From positions 62,001 to 126,000 of the forward strand of contig JBMNOE010000006.1 of assembly GCA_050942895.1 (NCBI GenBank): DNA of 64,000 bases, given 5' to 3'. The translations under genes were made by a program, and so were the position numbers. The notes under the pieces are model-generated. The model was not told where the DNA came from. It ran no database searches and was given only the letters and a program-made list of their open reading frames with translations. Source of the DNA: JBNRMR01 sp050942895 (GTDB lineage: Bacteria > Bacillota > Clostridia > Christensenellales > UBA1750). Below are positions 35,595 to 44,777 of this stretch, piece by piece; within the stretch, counting starts at the first letter, position 1, and every line of letters starts with the position of its first letter.

Positions 35595-37211
35595 TTATTG
35601 CCGGGCTTCAAAGAACATATTATCCACAAAGAGGGAGTTGAACTCCTGAAGCTGGGAAAGCTCGATATATCGCATGTTTTCAGCCACGTCTGCGGCTTTT
35701 TCGGCCAATTGGTCAAAGAGCAGCGCCAGATAGGCGCCGGCCCCTGCGGCGTTGCCCGCCTGGGTGATTTTACCTGCGAAGGCCTTATCCAAAAGCCCGA
35801 TATCAATGGCGGATTCGCTCCTCATATAGTTGCCGAAGCCGCCGGCAAGGTATACTCTTTGCACATCCCTTGGTGAAAGTTTCATATGGTTTAAAAGAAC
35901 CTGCGCGCCGGAGGCGATGGCGCTTTTTGCCAACTGAACCTGCCGGACGTCCGCCTGGTTGATGTAAACGCCCTGCGCTAAATTATATGCAGGACCGTTT
36001 TTCCCATACGCGACCAATGGAGATTCTTCGTCAAAGGCGCCGGTTTCGTCGATAGCGCCGCTTCTTACAAGGCCCGCGACGGCGTCCAAAAGGCCGCTGC
36101 CGCATATTCCCGTGGGTTTCTTGCCACCGATGGTGGTAAAGCCGGTCTTTACTCCTTCTATGAAAACCTCGCTGATGGCGCCCTCCTTGGCGACGCTGCC
36201 GCAGCTTATATGCGCCCCCTCAAAGGCGGGGCCGGCAGCCGCTGAGCAACAGACCATGCCATGCTTTCCGCCCAGGACGATCTCGCCGTTGGTGCCGATG
36301 TCCAGCAAGAGGGCGATTCCGTCAAACTCGTGCATCCCGCAGGCGATGACCGCGGCGACTGTGTCCGCGCCCACATAGCCTGAAACGCAGGGCAGTGTGG
36401 TGAAGGCGGCGTTTTCAAAGGGAAGGCCCATGCGTTTCGCCCCAACGGACATGGCATTTGTGAAACTTGGGGTGAAAGGCGCACGCACTATGCCGCTGAC
36501 TGATTCCTCCATCAGCATATGCAGCATTATCGTGTTTCCGACAGCGGTAAGCTGCGCGACGTCTGACGCTGGAACGCCCGCCTGAGCGCAAAGCTCAATG
36601 GACATACCGGCGATCTGCCCCCTTATGGCGGTGGACAGCTCTTTAAGCCCGCCTTCGCCCTCGGAGAATGCCGCCCTGGTGATGACGTCTGCGCCGTGAG
36701 CCTTCTGGGCGTTAAGAGCGCTTATAACCGCAAGGATTTCGCCTGATGAAAGATCCGCCAAATATGCGGCAACGGTGGTTGTGCCGATGTCTATCGCAAC
36801 GCCGAAGCCTTTTTTCTCATGCTTGAGATTGGGGGCAAAGGCGCTGGAAAAGCCTGTCAGCACGCTGGCTTTGCTGCTTGGAAGCTCTATCTCGCAGTCG
36901 TAAAGGGCCTGCTGACGGCAGAGGAGACGCATACCTTTTTCAAGCTCCTCCGAAGGCAAAAGCTCTCTTTCCAGGCCTGTTATCGCAGGGGACTGCTCGC
37001 CTTGGCCGGTGTTGATATCGATATATGCCCGGCATTTTCCGCAGCGGCCGCCGCCCCCGCAGGGTGCGTCCACCGGCACATTGCTCTCTGTCAGCGCCTT
37101 AAGCAGATTTTTACCGCGCTCGCACTCGATTATTGTACCGCCTGCATCACTGCCGGATTTCACCAGCAGCCTTACCTTGCCGCCTTGGGCCTTTCCGTCC
37201 AATCCGCTCAT
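35595..37211 (-). CDS. ASKHA/ferredoxin corrinoid-activating protein (RACo-like, DUF4445)
   Basis: A 538-residue protein. The N-terminal [2Fe-2S] ferredoxin domain has APCGGGGRCGKC and a fourth Cys in RLLCRQQA. The rest is an ASKHA ATPase domain with VAIDIGTTTVAAYLADL, LLLDIGTNGEIVLG, GICGSGLLDAVAG and VYLAGGFGNYM. Such proteins reduce inactive cob(II)alamin in corrinoid methyltransferases at the cost of ATP. The next gene upstream in the operon encodes a homocysteine methyltransferase domain, so the likely job is reactivation of a cobalamin-dependent methionine synthase that lacks its own reactivation domain. Confidence 0.88.
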   Translation of the reverse strand: MSGLDGKAQGGKVRLLVKSGSDAGGTIIECERGKNLLKALTESNVPVDAPCGGGGRCGKCRAYIDINTGQGEQSPAITGLERELLPSEELEKGMRLLCRQQALYDCEIELPSSKASVLTGFSSAFAPNLKHEKKGFGVAIDIGTTTVAAYLADLSSGEILAVISALNAQKAHGADVITRAAFSEGEGGLKELSTAIRGQIAGMSIELCAQAGVPASDVAQLTAVGNTIMLHMLMEESVSGIVRAPFTPSFTNAMSVGAKRMGLPFENAAFTTLPCVSGYVGADTVAAVIACGMHEFDGIALLLDIGTNGEIVLGGKHGMVCCSAAAGPAFEGAHISCGSVAKEGAISEVFIEGVKTGFTTIGGKKPTGICGSGLLDAVAGLVRSGAIDETGAFDEESPLVAYGKNGPAYNLAQGVYINQADVRQVQLAKSAIASGAQVLLNHMKLSPRDVQRVYLAGGFGNYMRSESAIDIGLLDKAFAGKITQAGNAAGAGAYLALLFDQLAEKAADVAENMRYIELSQLQEFNSLFVDNMFFEARQ

Positions 37212-37245
37212 CTCTTTGCCCTTTCATGCTTTTTCACCGTATTTA

Positions 37246-38448
37246 TTATATCGAAACAGCTCCATATGAGCTCTTGCCATGGGTAAGCGCCACGCCGCCG
37301 TATATGCTGAGGGCGAACTCAAGCATCCGGGGATCGTCGCTGTCCAGGCAAAGGGGGGCTTTCAGCACTTGCTGCGCTTCAAGCATCAGCTCCTCCGTCT
37401 GCTCACGCCCAAGGCCGCTTATGTCTATGCGGACAGCCGCCGCGTCGGGGTCTGCATCGTAAAGATCGTCAACCGTCGCGGGGATTGTCTGAAACTCGCC
37501 GCGAATATCGGACATAGGAAAAATCTTCCTTTGAGTTACCGCCGCCTTGATATCCTCGCCTTCCGGCACAAAGCTGCCGATTTCATCCGCCAGCGGACGA
37601 AGAAGGGCGATGTGTTCAGGCGTAGTCCCGCAGCAGCCGCCTATCGCCTGGGCTCCTGCGGCCACCAGCACCTCCATCTTTTTCGCCATATCCTCCGGCG
37701 ACAAGGGAAATACGGTTCTGCCTTTTTCCATATGGGGCACGCCTGCATTCGGCTGGACAATTATCGGCAAAGAAGCCGCGGCGCGCATCTTTTTAAGCAC
37801 GGACACAAGCTCTGCCGGGCCGCCGGAGCAATTTATGCCAAGGGCGTCCACACCCACAGCCTGCAATATCAAAGCCGCGCAATCAGGCGCGCCGCCGGTC
37901 ATCAGCCTTTCGCCCTCGAATGTAAAGGATGCGATGACAGGCACATCTTTTTCACCCCTTGCGCGTATGGCCGCTATTGCCGCAAGACGCGCCTCGGAAA
38001 TGTCGCCCATGGTTTCGATTATCACCGCATCGGCGCCGGCATCGATGCCCGCCTTTGCCTGGGTGTAGAAGCCTTCGAGCATTTCGCCGGCGGAAAGAGA
38101 GCCCATGGGCATCAGCATACCCCCTGAAGGTCCCATCGAAAGCACTGCAAAGCCACCGGCCCCCGCCGCCTCCTTGGCCAGCGAAACGCCTGCTGCGGTT
38201 ATGGCGGCGCTCCTGTCCGAAAGGCCGTATTTACCAAGATACATGGGGTTTGCTCCAAAGGTGTTGCTTTCCACCGCGTTGGAGCCGGCATCGATGAAAG
38301 AGCGGTGAATTCGCCTCACCACATCGGGCGCTTCCAGGTTCATCAGCTCGCTGCAATCGGATGACTGCACGCCCAGAGCCATCAGCATTGCCCCGAAGCC
38401 GCCATCAAAGAGCATACCACCCTTGTATAAACTTTTTATAAAGTTCAT
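37246..38448 (-). CDS. homocysteine S-methyltransferase domain protein (MetH N-terminal type)
   Basis: A 400-residue protein. Residues 1-300 form the homocysteine-binding zinc barrel: FDGGFGAMLMALGV, ESNTFGANP, ALGINCSGGP (first zinc Cys), and AIGGCCGTTPEH (Cys pair). The last 100 residues (ISGLGREQTEELML, APLCLDSDDPRMLEFAL) resemble only part of a pterin-binding barrel and stop early. There is no cobalamin domain, so methyl transfer would need a separate corrinoid protein. The neighbouring RACo-like gene supports a split methionine synthase system. GAGGAGG precedes the ATG. Confidence 0.85.
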   Translation of the reverse strand: MNFIKSLYKGGMLFDGGFGAMLMALGVQSSDCSELMNLEAPDVVRRIHRSFIDAGSNAVESNTFGANPMYLGKYGLSDRSAAITAAGVSLAKEAAGAGGFAVLSMGPSGGMLMPMGSLSAGEMLEGFYTQAKAGIDAGADAVIIETMGDISEARLAAIAAIRARGEKDVPVIASFTFEGERLMTGGAPDCAALILQAVGVDALGINCSGGPAELVSVLKKMRAAASLPIIVQPNAGVPHMEKGRTVFPLSPEDMAKKMEVLVAAGAQAIGGCCGTTPEHIALLRPLADEIGSFVPEGEDIKAAVTQRKIFPMSDIRGEFQTIPATVDDLYDADPDAAAVRIDISGLGREQTEELMLEAQQVLKAPLCLDSDDPRMLEFALSIYGGVALTHGKSSYGAVSI

Positions 38449-38491
38449 AATTAATTAACCCTCCTCTTGCCTTTGCGCTTCTTGTTGACTT

Positions 38492-38520
38492 ATTTTAACA
38501 CAGCGGGGATTGACAATCAA
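38492..38520 (-). promoter_or_regulatory. promoter for homocysteine methyltransferase operon
   Basis: Minus strand: TTGATT (38515-38520), 17 bases, TAAAAT (38492-38497). Confidence 0.65.
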
Positions 38521-38674
38521 ACGCAGAAGTGGCATTTGTGCAAAAGGATGAATCCGCAGGGAAAAAGGCGCAGCTTGCTTTCCGGAAAGCCCCTTGGGGA
38601 GATGAAAACCGTCCGGGAGGAGGGGTTTTATCGTGGGTGGGCGGGCCCGCCGGCGAATCTTTGGCCCAGCGCCC

Positions 38675-38703
38675 TTGAATGCTGCCCGGGGCTAATGTAT
38701 AAT
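38675..38703 (+). promoter_or_regulatory. promoter for rhamnulokinase gene
   Basis: TTGAAT (38675-38680), 17 bases, TATAAT (38698-38703). The leader is about 55 bases. The 225 bases between this and the oppositely directed operon hold no gene; GC-rich palindrome GGGCGGGCCCGCC lies near 38640. Confidence 0.75.
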
Positions 38704-38764
38704 ATAGAAAAGGCTATTATATTACATTTATTACAACATTTATGAAAATGCAGGAGTGAGAATC

Positions 38765-40279
38765 ATGGCTAATTTATCCGGTACAGCGGCTGAAGCCGTT
38801 GAAAGATCAAAAAAATATCTCGCCTTTGATTTCGGCGCATCATCCGGCAGAGCGATAATCGGCGAACTTGTTGACGGCAAACTGAACATGAGGGAGATCC
38901 ACCGTTTTTCAAACGACCCCGTCATGATGAATGGCCGCTTTGTTTGGGATCTTCCCAGGCTCTATTTCGAAATTGTCAGCGCTCTTAAGATTGCCGCCAG
39001 AGAGGGCGGCGTGGATTCCATAGGCATAAACACTTGGGGGGTTGACTATGGCCTCTTGGATAGAAATGGGCGCATCATCGGCAATCCTGTCCATTATAGG
39101 GATCTTCGCACACAGGGCATAATGGAAAAAGCCTTCGAAATCGTGCAAAAGGATAGAATATACGAAAAAACAGGGCTTGCCTTTTTGGAGTTCAACACTC
39201 TCTACCAGCTTCTTGCAGCAAAGCTTGAAGACGATCCCGCAATGGAGATCGCACAGAGCCTGCTCTTCATGCCCGACCTTTTCGCCTATTTTTTGACGGG
39301 AGTAAAGGGCACTGAGTATACAATCGCCTCAACTTCCCAGATGGTCGATCCCCACACCCGCAACTGGTCATATGATCTGATCAATGAGATGGGGCTTAAC
39401 AGAGAAATTCTGGGAGAGATCACTGAGCCGGGCAGCATCCGCGGAAGCCTTTCAAAGCAGCTTCAGGATGAAACCGGCTTAGGGTCGGTTCCCGTGATCG
39501 CCGTGGGCGGCCATGACACGGCCTCCGCAGTGGCGGCTGTCCCCACCGACAGCGACGATTTTGCCTACATATCCTCCGGCACATGGTCTTTGGTCGGGGG
39601 TGAGAGCAAAACTCCCGTCATAAACGAAGCGGCAAAAGCGGCCAACTTTACCAACGAGGGCGGCGTTTTCGGCACCATCCGCGTCCTTAAAAATGTGATG
39701 GGCCTTTGGATCATTCAGGAGTGCAAGCGCACCTGGGATGACGAGGGAAACAGCTACTCGTTCGCGGAGCTGGTCAAGCTGGCGGAAAAAGCCCCCGCCC
39801 TTGCCGCCTTCTTCGATCCGGATGACACCGCATTCCTAAGGCCGGGAGGAATGCCGGAAAGAGTTGCGGACCACATAAGCGCAAGCGGCCAGCAGGCGCC
39901 CAAGGATATTGGGGCCATAACCAGAAGCGTGTATGAATCTCTGGCGCTAAAGTATCGCTGGTGCATACAGCGCTATGAGGGCTTTACCGGCAAGAGCGTG
40001 AAGGCTCTTTATATCGTGGGAGGGGGCAGCAACAATGCCCTTTTGAACCAGTTTACCGCCGACGCTCTGGGCATACCGGTGTATGCAGGGCCTGACGAGG
40101 CCACCGCCATCGGCAATCTGATGATGCAATCGGCAGTCCTGGGGGATGTGGACGGCCTTGCCGGCATCAGAAAGGTAGTCAGGGATTCATTTGCGCCAAA
40201 GGTGGTCTATCCAAGCGGCGATAAGGCCCTTTGGGACAGCGCCTACGAAAAGTTCAACAGGATTTTTGAAATCATTTAG
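38765..40279 (+). CDS. rhaB: rhamnulokinase (FGGY family)
   Basis: About 504 residues of the FGGY carbohydrate kinase family. LAFDFGASSGRAIIGEL is the N-terminal phosphate loop; FGASSGR, in place of DxGTxS, is characteristic of rhamnulokinases. GINTWGVDYGLLD, VGGHDTASAVAA, ISSGTWSLVG and VGGGSNNALLNQF follow. It phosphorylates L-rhamnulose in rhamnose catabolism. AGGAG precedes the ATG at 38765; the GTG three codons earlier is less likely. No rhaA or rhaD is adjacent, so the sugar assignment rests on the motif only. Confidence 0.85.
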   Translation: MANLSGTAAEAVERSKKYLAFDFGASSGRAIIGELVDGKLNMREIHRFSNDPVMMNGRFVWDLPRLYFEIVSALKIAAREGGVDSIGINTWGVDYGLLDRNGRIIGNPVHYRDLRTQGIMEKAFEIVQKDRIYEKTGLAFLEFNTLYQLLAAKLEDDPAMEIAQSLLFMPDLFAYFLTGVKGTEYTIASTSQMVDPHTRNWSYDLINEMGLNREILGEITEPGSIRGSLSKQLQDETGLGSVPVIAVGGHDTASAVAAVPTDSDDFAYISSGTWSLVGGESKTPVINEAAKAANFTNEGGVFGTIRVLKNVMGLWIIQECKRTWDDEGNSYSFAELVKLAEKAPALAAFFDPDDTAFLRPGGMPERVADHISASGQQAPKDIGAITRSVYESLALKYRWCIQRYEGFTGKSVKALYIVGGGSNNALLNQFTADALGIPVYAGPDEATAIGNLMMQSAVLGDVDGLAGIRKVVRDSFAPKVVYPSGDKALWDSAYEKFNRIFEII

Positions 40280-40346
40280 TTTTCTTTAGATTTCATAGTT
40301 TTTATAAAAAGCTTAGGGCGTCCCAGCAGTGGAAAGGCGATATAAT

Positions 40347-41177
40347 ATGGCAAATAGAAAAACCGGATGGGAACGGAGCAATAGAAGCCACTTCGATGAG
40401 ATCGTCATAAGCTACGACAAAGTACGGCCTGAATATCCAGGCGAAATGTTTGAGGATATCATTCAATATACCGGATGGGCAAAAGGTGGAAAAGCCCTTG
40501 AGATTGGCGCGGGTACAGGCAAGGCGACTGCTCCATTGCTAAGCGCAGGCTGGGAAGTGACCGCTGTGGAGGTCGGCTTAAACATGGCGGCTTTTCTGCG
40601 GGAAAAGTTTAGGGGGAATAAGAACTTCAAAGTGACTGTCTCATCCTTTGAGGATGCTATGCTGAAGGAGGAGAGCTACGATTTGATATACGCCGCCTCC
40701 GCATTCCACTGGGTGGACGCTAAAATTGGCTGCCCAAAGGCCTTTTGTCTGCTGAAAAGCGGTGGAACATTTGCCCTGATGCGCTATAACCCGAATCCGC
40801 CCGCCGGCGATGAGCTCTACGAGGAGATTCAGGCGGTCTATGAAAAATACTATTACAGCTATTATGAGCTTGCTCAAAGGCCCAAGAAAAAATCAGATGA
40901 TGAGTTTTGGGAGCCCAGCGAAATTTCAAGAGGATATGGCTTTGAAGATATAAGAGAATACGGCTTTTATGATGTCCATACGAAGCTTTATCCCTCTGAG
41001 CTGATATACGGCGCGGACGAGTATATCGCTTTTTTGGACACGTTGGCCGACCATAAGGGCCTGCCCGACAGCAACAGGGAGGCGCTATATGAAGGAATAG
41101 GGCGGGCCATATCGGGCTTCGGAGGGAGCCATAAGGTTCAATATATGTTTCAGTTATATATGGGCAGAAAGCCTTAA
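40347..41177 (+). CDS. class I SAM-dependent methyltransferase
   Basis: About 276 residues. HFDEIVISYDKVRPEYP is the common N-terminal motif, ALEIGAGTGKATAPLL is the SAM-binding motif I, TAVEVGLNMAAFLR is motif II, and YDLIYAASAFHWVD is motif IV. The substrate is unknown; relatives in Bacillus and Clostridia are annotated only as methyltransferase domain proteins. GGAAAGG lies upstream of the ATG at 40347; a GTG six codons earlier is possible. It is followed by a transposase fragment. Confidence 0.82.
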   Translation: MANRKTGWERSNRSHFDEIVISYDKVRPEYPGEMFEDIIQYTGWAKGGKALEIGAGTGKATAPLLSAGWEVTAVEVGLNMAAFLREKFRGNKNFKVTVSSFEDAMLKEESYDLIYAASAFHWVDAKIGCPKAFCLLKSGGTFALMRYNPNPPAGDELYEEIQAVYEKYYYSYYELAQRPKKKSDDEFWEPSEISRGYGFEDIREYGFYDVHTKLYPSELIYGADEYIAFLDTLADHKGLPDSNREALYEGIGRAISGFGGSHKVQYMFQLYMGRKP

Positions 41178-41219
41178 AAAGGGCTGAAAGACAAGGATAT
41201 GATGCACCATGAAAATGAA

Positions 41220-41439
41220 CCGGTCAATAGTTAGCGGACAGAAAGAATCAAAACCCTTGCGTAATTTTTATTTGCGCAGGGGTTTTGTAGTTTAGAGTAA
41301 TAGCAGGACAAAGGCGATTGAAATCCGCCGCCTGCGCAACCGCTACGAGAACATCGGCAGAGCGCCAGATATTGAAATCAGAACAAAGCAAAGCCATTAT
41401 CCAGTCGAAGCAGCTCATAATGATTTGGCGCTTGGGCAT
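41220..41439 (-). pseudogene. IS3-family transposase 3' fragment
   Basis: The minus strand encodes ADFNRLCPAITLNYKTPAQIKITQGF, the last residues of an IS3-type OrfB (compare YKSPVQFKTEQGF in the element at 1.2 kb). A hairpin (AAAACCC..TGCGTAA, TTTGCGCAGGGGTTTT) overlaps the stop, as in the first element. GTTAGCGGACAG near 41230 is probably the remaining IS tip. The rest of the transposase is gone. This is a different IS3 element from the first. Confidence 0.7.
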
Positions 41440-41785
41440 GTTCCCTCAGCAAAATGTGCGCATTTATACATGCCGCTGCCGGCGTATTAGGCTGAAACAG
41501 ATCTGTTTATTTCTTTGCCTGTGCATCCCTGCATTCTTTTTCATTCGCCTTTTTTTGCCTTGCGGGCCGAAGTCAGCTTCTCCTACTTGCTGTAAAATTG
41601 CTTTGACTCCCCTTTTGCACTTCCCGTTTTTTAACCTTATCAGCAGACCGGTTCAATAAAAAGCGAGGCAATTCTTTTGCCTGTAGCAGTGAAAAGAGCG
41701 AAAAGCCTGCGCAGAGCATAGTATGAAAAGTGAGAGAAGAACAGACCTTAACGCAAGGTAAAAAGAGGTAAAAAGAGGTGGCGCT
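41440..41785. other. gene-free stretch
   Basis: About 345 bases after the transposase fragment. I see no gene with a ribosome site on either strand, no strong hairpin and no clear promoter. It is probably debris around the insertion. Confidence 0.5.
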
Positions 41786-42019
41786 GTGAAGCAAAGAGAG
41801 ACCAGCAAGTTTGTTTTGGCCTGTGTGCTGGGCTTCTGCGGGGCATTTGCTCTTGCTGTATTGGTGGGCTGGTTCATGGGTAAGGAGGATGCCACCGGCC
41901 TCATGGCGGCAATATGTGCGCCCGCAGGAACGGCGTTGGGCTACTATTACTGGAAGGCAAAAAACGAGAATCTTTCCAAATATGGCGGCAAAAGCAGCGA
42001 CAATGAATATGAAGAATAA
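41786..42019 (+). CDS. small membrane protein
   Basis: A 77-residue protein starting at GTG behind AAGAGGTGGCGCT. Residues 9-31 (VLACVLGFCGAFALAVLVGWFMG) and about 37-53 form two helices, with a charged cytoplasmic tail (YYYWKAKNENLSKYG) ending in acidic residues. I do not recognise a family; the two-helix layout with a YYYWKAKxEN tail is seen in small uncharacterised clostridial membrane proteins. A hairpin follows. Confidence 0.65.
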   Translation: MKQRETSKFVLACVLGFCGAFALAVLVGWFMGKEDATGLMAAICAPAGTALGYYYWKAKNENLSKYGGKSSDNEYEE

Positions 42020-42042
42020 TGCATCGCGTGAAAGAAAAGAGA

Positions 42043-42075
42043 GAAACGGTCTGTTTTGCACAGGCCGTTTCTGCG
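42043..42075 (+). terminator. terminator-like hairpin after small membrane protein gene
   Basis: GAAACGGTCTG, loop TTTTGCA, CAGGCCGTTTC: an 11-bp stem with one T-G pair, but a poor T tail. Confidence 0.5.
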
Positions 42076-42150
42076 ATTCGTATACACATGAAAAAGAAGT
42101 CTGAGCCTAAAACAGACTTATGGTCGCTTGTGGTATCGACGTGGTCGGTT

Positions 42151-42927
42151 TTAAAGTTTCAGCAGTCTTTTGGCGTTCTTGCGGTAGATATGCTCGCGCT
42201 CGTCATCGCTGAGCTTTTCGTATTCCACCCCTGCCACCTGCATCAGCGGGTTGCAGATGGGGTAGTCTGTTCCAAATAGCAGCTTTTCCTTGCCTGCCTG
42301 GTCTATCAGGTAGCGCAAAATGCCGTAGCGGAAAAGGCCCGTGCCGCAGATATCAAGAAAGACATTGTCAAACTCCCGAAGCCTCTGTGCATTTCTGATG
42401 CAGACATCGAAGTTGCCGGGATGGGCATATACTATTGTGAGCTTAGGGAAAAGCCTGGCGAAGCGGTCCATATCCTCATCGTCGGAGGGGTGGGCGTTCA
42501 CCACCATGCCAAGCTCTTGGGCAAGGGTGAATATCTCGATGCAGCCGGGGGAGGTGTAGCCATGCCAGCCCATCATGTATGGCACCAATTCGCCGATCAG
42601 GTTCACACCCAGGGCATGCATTCTTTCGATCTCCTCGCAGCTTTCCCTGGGGAAATCAGGGTGAATGTGAAAACCGGGGATGTATTTTCCGGGTAAGCGC
42701 TTTTGAATTTCAAGGGCATGGTCGTTCATTCTTTTAATCTCATGCCAGTTTTCGCCAAGACCACGCTTTATGACGCTGCCGACAAAAAGGGAGATGCCCG
42801 CCCGCTCCATGTCTGGCAGAATGTCGTCAAAGCCGCTGACGGGGTTATAGACATTGGCGGAGTTTTCCTCCATGCTCAAAAAAGGATGCATGTGAAAGTC
42901 AATAATTTCCTTCGTTGGTTTTATCAT
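42151..42927 (-). CDS. amidohydrolase family protein (COG2159 type)
   Basis: A 258-residue metal-dependent TIM-barrel hydrolase. IDFHMHPFLS carries the first metal-binding His pair, VVNAHPSDDEDM and IVYAHPGNFDV carry later His residues, and LLFGTDYPICNP carries the catalytic Asp. The family includes decarboxylases such as ACMSD and various lactonases; the substrate cannot be told. GAGGTGCAAT precedes the ATG. It is monocistronic. Confidence 0.85.
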   Translation of the reverse strand: MIKPTKEIIDFHMHPFLSMEENSANVYNPVSGFDDILPDMERAGISLFVGSVIKRGLGENWHEIKRMNDHALEIQKRLPGKYIPGFHIHPDFPRESCEEIERMHALGVNLIGELVPYMMGWHGYTSPGCIEIFTLAQELGMVVNAHPSDDEDMDRFARLFPKLTIVYAHPGNFDVCIRNAQRLREFDNVFLDICGTGLFRYGILRYLIDQAGKEKLLFGTDYPICNPLMQVAGVEYEKLSDDEREHIYRKNAKRLLKL

Positions 42928-42999
42928 ATTGCACCTCGTTTTTTTATTATTCGTTTTTTATTATCCGCTTTTATTATAGACTTAATTTTAAAGAAAAAC

Positions 43000-43038
43000 A
43001 ATAAAAAAAGAGCGCAAAGATCGTATGCGCTCTCTTTT
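43000..43038 (-). terminator. terminator of ABC importer operon
   Basis: Minus strand: AGAGCGCA, a 9-base loop, TGCGCTCT, followed by TTTTTTTATT. Confidence 0.8.
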
Positions 43039-43062
43039 CAAAATGAAGGATAGGCACTAAAA

Positions 43063-43863
43063 CTAACGTCTCCTGACGGCCCTTTTTTCAAGCCATGCTA
43101 CGCCAAAGTACATCCCCGCCGCCAAAATACACAGTATGACTGTCGCTGTCATGACCAGATCCAGCTTAAAGACCTGGCCGCCGTAGACGATGAGATAGCC
43201 AAGCCCGGCCCGTGAAACAAGAAATTCCCCCACGATGACACCCACCCATGAAAGGCCGATGTTAAGCTTAAGCGCCGCCAGCATGGACGGAACCGAGGCG
43301 GGCAGTATCACCATTGAAAGTATCTGCCATTTCGTTGCGCCGAAGGAGCGCATCAGAAAGATTTTCTCTTGGGGAACCTCCTTAAAGCCGGTGAGGGTGG
43401 TCATAAGGGTGGCGACTATGCTTATCAGCACCGCCATGGCCACGATGGCGGGCATACCCGCGCCGATCCAGACTATCAATATCGGCCCGAGGGCAATTTT
43501 GGGCAGAGAGTTTAAAACCACGATGTAGACATCCAAAACCTTGCTTAAATACTGCGACCACCAAAGGGCGATGGCCAGCAGCGTTCCGGCAATTCCGCCT
43601 ATTAAAAAGCCCAGCAGCGTTTCCCAAAGAGTGACGCCCACATGCATGAAAAGATCGCCCTGATTAAAAAGATTGATGGTTGTTTTGATGATCCTGGAAG
43701 GCGAGGAAAGCAAAAAGACATCGATAAAGCCGAGGACGTTCCCCAGCTCCCATATGATCAAAAGGCTGATTAATATGGCCCAGCGGCCTATTATAACGCT
43801 GCGTCTGCTGCGCTTGATATTCTTTAAATAGACTTCGCGGTCGCCTGTGGTTTTATTCTGCAT
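43063..43863 (-). CDS. ABC transporter permease (SsuC/TauC/ThiX type)
   Basis: A 266-residue inner membrane permease with about six helices and the EAA loop (GFKEVPQEKIFLMRSFGATKWQIL, about residues 160-185). It belongs to the nitrate/sulfonate/taurine/HMP group of importers. It overlaps the upstream ATPase gene by 11 bases. The substrate-binding protein that would define the substrate is not encoded next to it. Confidence 0.88.
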   Translation of the reverse strand: MQNKTTGDREVYLKNIKRSRRSVIIGRWAILISLLIIWELGNVLGFIDVFLLSSPSRIIKTTINLFNQGDLFMHVGVTLWETLLGFLIGGIAGTLLAIALWWSQYLSKVLDVYIVVLNSLPKIALGPILIVWIGAGMPAIVAMAVLISIVATLMTTLTGFKEVPQEKIFLMRSFGATKWQILSMVILPASVPSMLAALKLNIGLSWVGVIVGEFLVSRAGLGYLIVYGGQVFKLDLVMTATVILCILAAGMYFGVAWLEKRAVRRR

Positions 43864-44614
43864 TGGTGTCCAGCTCCTTCCAGATTATATCAAAGTATTC
43901 GTTCAGGGCGCTGCCGCCCGCACGCCTTTCGATGGGTGTGCCCTGTATATTTATCCTATGAACAGCCTTTATCTTACCGGGGCGCGGGCTCATGACAATG
44001 ACAGAATCCGCCATGGACACGGCCTCTACGATATCATGGGTGACCAATATGGCCGTCTTTTTGCTCGCCTTTATGATGCTGTGGACATCCTGGGCAAGGG
44101 TCATGCGGGTTTGATAATCGATGGCGGAAAAGGGCTCGTCAAGAAGCAGTATATCCGGCTTCATTACCAAAGTTCGCACAAGGGCCGCACGCTGGCGCAT
44201 GCCTCCGCTCAGTTCACGGGGGAAGCTTTTTATAAAATCGGCCAGGCCGCACTGCTCAAGCAGTTTGTAGGAAAGATCGATGCTCTCCTCGCTCAATATG
44301 CCCCTTACCTTAAGGCCCACAAGAACGTTTTTTTCTATTGTCAGCCAATCGAAAAGATGATCCGTTTGAAGCATGTAGCCGACCTGGGGAAGTGCGCCGG
44401 TTATCGCTTTGCCGTCGATGGATATCTTGCCGCTATCGGGCAAAAGAAGTCCCGCGGCGAGATGCAAAAGCGTGGATTTTCCGCATCCGCTGGGGCCGAC
44501 CACGGCCGTGAATTCGCCGTCCTCAAATGTATGGGTGACGTTTTTTATGGCGCTTGTTTCACCGTCCGGCGTGTTATATTTAAGTGATACATTATCAAAT
44601 GCAATAAAAGGCAT
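43853..44614 (-). CDS. ABC transporter ATP-binding protein (SsuB/TauB/ThiZ type)
   Basis: About 253 residues. Walker A is GPSGCGKSTLL, the Q loop YMLQTDHLFDWLTI is typical of nitrate/sulfonate ATPases, the signature is LSGGMRQRAAL, Walker B is ILLLDEPFSAID, and the H loop is ILVTHDIVEAVSMAD. GAGGCGAAG upstream supports the ATG at 44614 rather than 13 codons earlier. It pairs with the overlapping permease gene. Confidence 0.9.
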   Translation of the reverse strand: MPFIAFDNVSLKYNTPDGETSAIKNVTHTFEDGEFTAVVGPSGCGKSTLLHLAAGLLLPDSGKISIDGKAITGALPQVGYMLQTDHLFDWLTIEKNVLVGLKVRGILSEESIDLSYKLLEQCGLADFIKSFPRELSGGMRQRAALVRTLVMKPDILLLDEPFSAIDYQTRMTLAQDVHSIIKASKKTAILVTHDIVEAVSMADSVIVMSPRPGKIKAVHRINIQGTPIERRAGGSALNEYFDIIWKELDTNAE

Positions 44615-44777
44615 TGACTTCGCCTCAAATTCTATATATTTTTCCGCCTGCAAGCGGATACTTCAGTCTATTCAGGGTCTATGCGGGGCGTGATTAATGT
44701 GGTATCATGGTTTTGTGACAGGCGGGAATGCGAAGAAAAGGCGCGGTGAACATTAAGGAAAGGAAGTGGCTTGCAAA

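Noticed and set aside
34880..35806. Longer 308-codon start for the acyltransferase
   Set aside because: The first 73 codons overlap the 3' end of the corrinoid-activator gene out of frame and lack acyltransferase sequence.
44615..44765. TPP or other riboswitch before the SsuB/ThiZ-like importer
   Set aside because: The gap is short and contains none of the conserved TPP core sequences; only a small CCGC/GCGG hairpin.
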